From Gamarada debralockiae (taxonomy: Eukaryota; Ascomycota; Leotiomycetes; Helotiales; Hyphodiscaceae): a stretch of 64,000 nucleotides of DNA. The notes beneath the pieces were generated by a model. It was not told the DNA's origin. It saw only the letters and a list, made by a program, of their open reading frames with translations, and ran no database searches. How positions within the stretch are numbered: position 1 is the first letter of the stretch; each line of letters starts with the position of its first letter. Made by a program: the position numbers and the translations under genes. The DNA is taken from positions 1 through 64,000 of the forward strand of contig NXFV01000465.1 in NCBI GenBank assembly GCA_002803225.1, written 5' to 3'. Below, piece after piece: positions 58,601 through 64,000 of this stretch.

Positions 58601-61600
58601 CTTGCTTTCAGCCTCAAAAACATACACATCAGACGATGCCTCGCGGCTGCTGTCTTCTGTCATGTTCGAGTACACGACCCACTCTTTTGCATCCGGAGTA
58701 TAGCTGCCACCAATCTCAATGTGTTCAATCTTATTGCAAACAAATACATCTTCCATGCTAGGGTTGTTGAAATAGTTAACCAGAAAGCCGGCGAACTGCA
58801 TGAAGGAGTCAATCGTTAGGGTGTCGCAGAGACGCTGATCAGTCGCAGCGTCCGGATCCACAAACATTGTCACCCTGCCAGCAGCTTCTAGGCGTACACA
58901 AGCGATGCTATTTATGCCTCGAAATTTTTCACTATAGTGGACGATCTGGTTGAATGCTCGATAGATATGACTTCCTTGCATCTTTTCCGCTTGGGGGTTA
59001 TTCATAATCTTCCTGCAGTCGCTAAGCCCGATCAATGTCTCGAACCGTTTGAAGGTCTGAGCAGCTCGGGCGTTATCTCGCATCTCGAGATAAACTGTTC
59101 CCGTAGTATTCTCAGAACGCTCGCTGAGATTTCCATTTTGTTGCTGCGTCCGGGTCGAGATAGCGAACGACCAAGATGGCCGTGAGTCTTTTATGCGGGT
59201 CAAGCAGAGCAATATATCTCTGTTGCGGTCAAAACAAATCGGAGACTTCATGTGTAGGGATTCGACGCAAGGAACGTAGGAAGCGGATGCCGAACCAGAG
59301 TGAAGGAACAATGCAGCTCGAGCAACCACCTCAAAGGATAGCGATGCAGGCGCAAGAGCTTGGCCTGCCATGACATGACCGCCCAATAACATCTGATATC
59401 TATCGCTCTGTGGATTTATGCGGAATATCGCCTCTATTTTGCTGTTATCTTTGAATTCGACGAATGATAAGAGTTCATGTTTGGATGTCTCTTCGACATG
59501 ATCTGGTAGACTGGCGTTTCCCACTCGCCCAGAGAACGGGAGCCAATGTCGTGTTTTCTCGAATTGGTACGGCGGCAGGGTCAAGAACTGATACTGGTAT
59601 TTTTGGCATCGATGGAAGAGCCAGTATTGAGCTGCATAACCAACCTTCCACAAATTGACTGTTATTTCAGCAAGAGAGCTTTCTGCATTTGACATCGTGA
59701 ATTGGGAAGACAGGAGAAGATCCCCCTGATCCCCATTTGCTGCGAGGCAGCTTCGTACGAGTTTCATAACGGACGATCCGTGACCTGCTTCAAGCCATGT
59801 ACAACTCGCGTACCGTTGGGCGAGCCTTTTCACCGCCTGGGCAAAAAAGACTGGGCGTCTCATATGCTCTGCAGCCAGCCGGAAATCAGGTTCAGCGAAG
59901 CTCCGGAATTCATCGCAAGCCTCTAGGTGTATTGTTGGACGTCTCCATTTAAGTGTTTGTGCCAAACTCGTAATATGAGATAACAACGGGTCTGTAAACT
60001 TGGAATGAAAGCCGTGCGTAACATTCAATTTCTTCATAGGAACTAAATCCCGAAGAGAGGGAGTGCTCGCAATAAATTTCTCCAAGGCTTCAATAGATTG
60101 CACAGAGCCAACGGCAACATGGCTATTTGGGCCGTTGTAACAGGCAATTTCGATGTTATCGCCATTCCCTCGTGCATTTACCGAATTGAGAATCTCAGAG
60201 ACCTTTTGCCGATTCGTCCCTAGCCAGATCATAGATCCTCGATCAGGGCCCCAGAACTTGAGCATAATAGAAGCTCTTCCTGCGACAAGCTTAAGAGCGT
60301 CTTCCAGGGGAAGACAGCCAGAGATACAGAGTGCTGTCAGCTGCCCAAAGCTGTGACCAACGACGGCGCTGACTGTAAGCCCACAGTCCATCCAAGCCTT
60401 GGCTACAGAATACTGGATGGAAAAAAGCGCGGAGTGGAGGGTGACTAGATTTAAGATTGGTGTGCGTTGAAAAATTGCGGGGTATATGCTATCGTGGCCA
60501 AGCGAATTCAATATCCCGTTGCACTGATCAAGATGATGGCGGAGCAGCAAGGAAGATCGGCAAAGCTCTTCAGAAACCCCAATGAAGTCGCTTTCTTGGC
60601 CTCCAAACACAAGCACGACAGGCATCGGATTTTGGGCGACTTCGCTCTTGAAATTCTTTGACCCAGAGGCTGTAGCGGTGAGCTTCTTCTCGAGGTCGGC
60701 TACATCAGTGATAGTTGTCGAAAGTACATGCGGCAGCGAATGGTTTGCTCTGTCAGCAAGATTGAATGTCAAGTCTGACAGCAATGCCCCGGTGGCTCTC
60801 TGTAATGTAAAGCGTCTGAAACAATCCAGAAGCTTTTCGCAGAACATCGAGAGGCTGTCCGCCGATGCCGCTGATATGAAGAGGGGATATTTTGAGAGCT
60901 GCGTGCTGGCCGGTTTGACTGAGTCGAAGACACTGCACGACTTTTGGCGAACCATAACAGCCGCGTTACTCCCCGCAGCTCCGTAGCTGTTGACGCAAGC
61001 TAGACGCAAAGGAGAAGTCCACGGTAGCACGGCACGGGGAATTTCCATTCGATCTTCTTCCAATGGTGGAATCTTTGGGTTCAACTTGGAATGGTTCACC
61101 TGGGCTGGTATTTTACCGTGCTGCATCATAAGGAGGACTTTGATAAGGCCAGCAACACCAGCAGTAGCTTCCGTATGCCCGATGTTGCCTTTCACAGAAC
61201 CGAAATATAGAGTCTGATCTCGGGTAGCGCCCCCAAAAGCCTGACGGATACTCTGACACTCAATCGGATCGCCTACACCAGTTCCAGTGCCATGAGCCTC
61301 AATATAGGATACTGATTCTGGCGTAACACCTGCAAGGCTCATCACTTTGTTGTAGAGGTTGACTTGTGACCCCGAATGAGGCACCGCGATATGACTGCAG
61401 TTCTCATTTTGATTGACCGCCGATCCTACAATAACACCGAGTATATTGTCTTTCTCTTCGATGGCGTCTGCCAGGGGTTTAAGAACGACCACACCGACTC
61501 CTTCCCCGCGGCAGTAGCCGTCTGCGGAGATATCAAATGGCTTACACGCCCCAGTAGGACTGAGAAAGCCTGCGGCTCGAAGGTTCTGATAATCGAACGG

Positions 61601-63508
61601 ACTTGTGAAAACATTGGTACCCCCAGCTATAGCACGTGAACATTCTCCAGACATTATTGCTCGGCAGGCGGCATTGACAGCAACGAGTGATGATGAGCAA
61701 GTTGTATCAATAGTCAAAGACGGTCCGGTCCATCCAAAGTAATGGCTGATGCTGCCGCTAAAGAAACCGCGCGATGTTCCAGGAGTGGCATATGCAGTCG
61801 ATGGATGACAGGAAACATTGTCATAGTAATTGTTTATGACGGCACCAATATAGCATCCATAGTCATCCAGTGCCGATTTGGAGGCGGGTCCAAAGTACCC
61901 AGATGACTCCATAGCTTCGTAAGCCACTTCAAGCAGGATTCTTAGTTGTGGATCCCATGCAATGGCCTCGCGAGATGACTTTTTGAAGAAGCGGTGATCG
62001 AAGGCATCCGGATTGCGTAAGAAGTTACCCCACCATTGAGTGCCTGAGAGGTCACCAGTCTGCTCAGGCAGTTTGAGTCTCTCGGATGGAGCAGGCTCAA
62101 CCATGGAAGCACCCGAGAGTAACAGCTGCCAGAACTCGTCCAGAGAATCGGCGCCGGGAAATCTGCATGCCATGCCGACAACGGCAATAGAATGTGGAGG
62201 GTATTCAGATTCTTGTGGATGTATCTTCGGCAAAGTCCTCTTCGTAGGATCATAAGTACCACTTACGGATGCATGATTGGCAGATCCATTGATGTGCGAT
62301 AATCCGACGAGCCGTCTTGCATTAGATTCTCCGAAGTTGCTTAGTGATAAAACCTGTAGACCCGGAGCCTGCAATAGCGAAGGCGGTATGTGATTACCAA
62401 AACCTGCAAACAAGGCAATCTTGTGAGTGACATGGAGTTGAAGGACAGCGGCCTTCATAGTTTTGTACCAGTTGGGTGGTTTCAACAATATACACTCAAG
62501 AGCTAGGCGGAACAGAGACCCCGAAGAAACGATCTCGCCGTTGATAGTCGATCGCAGAGGAACTTGCGCTTCCTCCAGTGTTGGGAACCGCATGTTGTCC
62601 AAGAGGCTACAAAACTCAATAATTTGCTCCGCAGCAGATGAGTGAACTGCGGAATGAAAGCGACCTTGCACGTGCACAGTCTTAGCACGCAGCCCACGAG
62701 CCTGAAAGTCCATAATCATGCCTGCTACGTTAGCAGCGGGTGTGGTGACAGTGACACAGGCATCGTCATTAATACTCGAGATATATGCCTTTGCGGGGAG
62801 ATCAGCTCTCTAGCAAGTCTGTTTCTGAAGGGACCTTACGCCTGGATAACTTTGAATGAGGTCGACAATATCCTCTTTGAAATCTTCGGTTCTCCAGCGA
62901 ACGGCCAAGCAAGCATATTGGTTTGGTGGATTGGCAAAGCATCCATCCAGATCAACATACGCTCCTAGACATATGGCCAAGCGCAAGGTTATAGCACCTA
63001 TCGCTACAATATCTTCCTCATTTTTAGAACAGGCTACCGCAATTGCAGTGAGAAAGCCAATGCAGAAACCTTGAATTCCGCCATTGTTAAGTTCCTCTAG
63101 TACAAGGCGATGAGGGTCTTTGACTGCAAGTCGGCCCAAGTATCGAACATACTGGGTTATTTGCAGAAGAATGGTGACAGGGAGAGCGAATACATTTGGC
63201 AAACTGTCGTGGTGATGCGGGAAAGCACCATCTACAATCCATCGTTGGAGATCGCTAAGGTATTTGGCCGCTGGAATGTGACACAATCTTGAGTCGAATT
63301 CAGCCAGAGCTCGCCAGAATTTCGGCAGCTCCTCCACTGTTTTTCGAAGACCGGCCAGTCGAGGGTTTTCGACCAGGACTTGTCGCAATTCAGCAAGGAT
63401 TTCCAGGGAAGGCAAATTTGTCTGCGGTCCAAAGACTAGCAACGAAGGAAAGGCTGCCATTGTATTCATCTTCAATCGATTTGAAGGTAGAGTCGAGTTC
63501 CGCTTCAT
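55676..63508 (-). CDS. Non-reducing polyketide synthase SAT-KS-AT-PT-ACP-MT-TE
   Basis: Five-exon model 63508-62840, 62788-56785, 56717-56349, 56288-56206, 56140-55676, about 2529 aa (start may be 13 codons later, 63469). Starter transacylase SAT: GFCIG with Cys near 149. Ketosynthase about 423-850: DTTCSSSL (Cys near 589), EAHGTGTG (720), [11 protein letters not shown]. Acyltransferase about 930-1250: GHSFGQ (Ser near 1033). Product template: [12 protein letters not shown] (His near 1361), TIDSFMQF (Asp near 1549). One [11 protein letters not shown] (Ser near 1713). C-methyltransferase SAM motif [11 protein letters not shown] near 2000. C-terminal esterase-type release domain: [14 protein letters not shown] (Ser near 2310), GTNDDLIPW and GAPHICD, spread over exons 3-5. 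No KR, DH or ER. All active-site residues are present. Known enzymes of this order make methylated orsellinic-acid-type aromatics (for example 5-methyl or 3,5-dimethylorsellinate). The exact product is not predictable. Confidence 0.93.
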
Positions 63509-64000
63509 GACTTTCCAAGATAATTCGTGAGGAGTTCTGGAACTGAGTTAAGTATGATTCGGCCAGAAGTGGATGATGTAGGCGTCGACGTGGCATTGCA
63601 ATTATAGTTCAGCCACCCTGCAGGTTTGGCCTGATATGCACTCTAAGCCGTATATACCACTGTGCCCCAGTATTTGCGATTCTAGTAGAAGTAAAATGGA
63701 ATTGAAAGTTACATATGCCTTTGGAAGAAAACTGACGTGATATGAGCAGTTTACTAAGCCGCCGACCTCACACTTGCGAACCTCGGATCGCGGCCTGTAA
63801 AAACTCAAGCCACGAGTGATCTCCAGTGTACAAACTCAGGTACCCAAGTGATCCTAGAGACACAGAATACTCCTTCCCATGTGCGGGGGAGTTGCTGCAA
63901 GCCCCACTAGGAGGCAACGTGGGTCGAAGTCTGCAATTACCCTGCACATTTCTCGTCCCTTAATCCGATCACTTTCCCTTTGTGGGCTCGAAGGCCGGGC
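63509..64000. other. Upstream region of the PKS, to window edge
   Basis: No gene recognised; the remaining cluster genes, if any on this side, lie beyond the edge. Confidence 0.5.

Noticed and set aside
1..64000. tRNA, rRNA and CRISPR-type arrays
   Set aside because: None recognised by eye; short tandem tracts present are mini- or microsatellites in a eukaryotic genome.

Overview
The window is nuclear DNA of a filamentous ascomycete (Pezizomycotina). Short phase-consistent introns of about 45-90 nt with GT-AG ends and CTAAC/CTGAC-like branch sites, Zn2Cys6 regulators, a non-reducing polyketide synthase, HeLo/ankyrin/kinase proteins and C-to-T-decayed transposons (RIP-like) all point there. 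I could not fix the genus. Multi-exon models were built by hand from ORFs, splice motifs and codon phase; for each I give the exons I believe.

Left third (1-21.5 kb) is accessory and repeat-rich. It starts with a pogo/Fot1-type transposase relic at the window edge. Three Hsp70/actin-fold ATPase-like genes follow (1261-3341 minus, 10863-13191 plus, 20271-21464 minus, the last with an apparent signal peptide). Between them lie a coiled-coil hypothetical, a multi-pass membrane protein, a single-pass membrane protein, a complete but dead Tc1/mariner element with perfect 41-bp inverted repeats and 14 in-frame stops, a decayed trypsin-like gene, and a decayed membrane-protein gene split by what looks like a solo LTR.

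Middle (21.9-32.5 kb) is a block of signalling or recognition-type proteins: a HeLo-like domain fused to a pseudokinase, a kinase-Sel1-ankyrin protein with an apparent frameshift, and a large single-exon ankyrin protein. A MITE-like element with a GGTACGAAA minisatellite core sits between the last two. Domain content resembles fungal non-self recognition / incompatibility loci, but that role is inference.

33-46.8 kb is more ordinary: an amidohydrolase-type decarboxylase, a WDR5/Swd3-like WD40 protein, an Isc1-type sphingolipid phospholipase C, a PEP mutase/isocitrate lyase family enzyme, a Zn2Cys6 factor divergent from a Dal5-like MFS transporter, and an Rtg2-like Ppx/GppA protein.

Right end (47-64 kb) holds part of a secondary-metabolite cluster: a decayed Zn2Cys6 gene, a type-B carboxylesterase, an intact Zn2Cys6 regulator and a non-reducing PKS with SAT-KS-AT-PT-ACP-MT-TE order, the architecture known for methylated orsellinic-acid-type products. 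The cluster probably continues past the right edge. No tRNA or rRNA gene was recognised.
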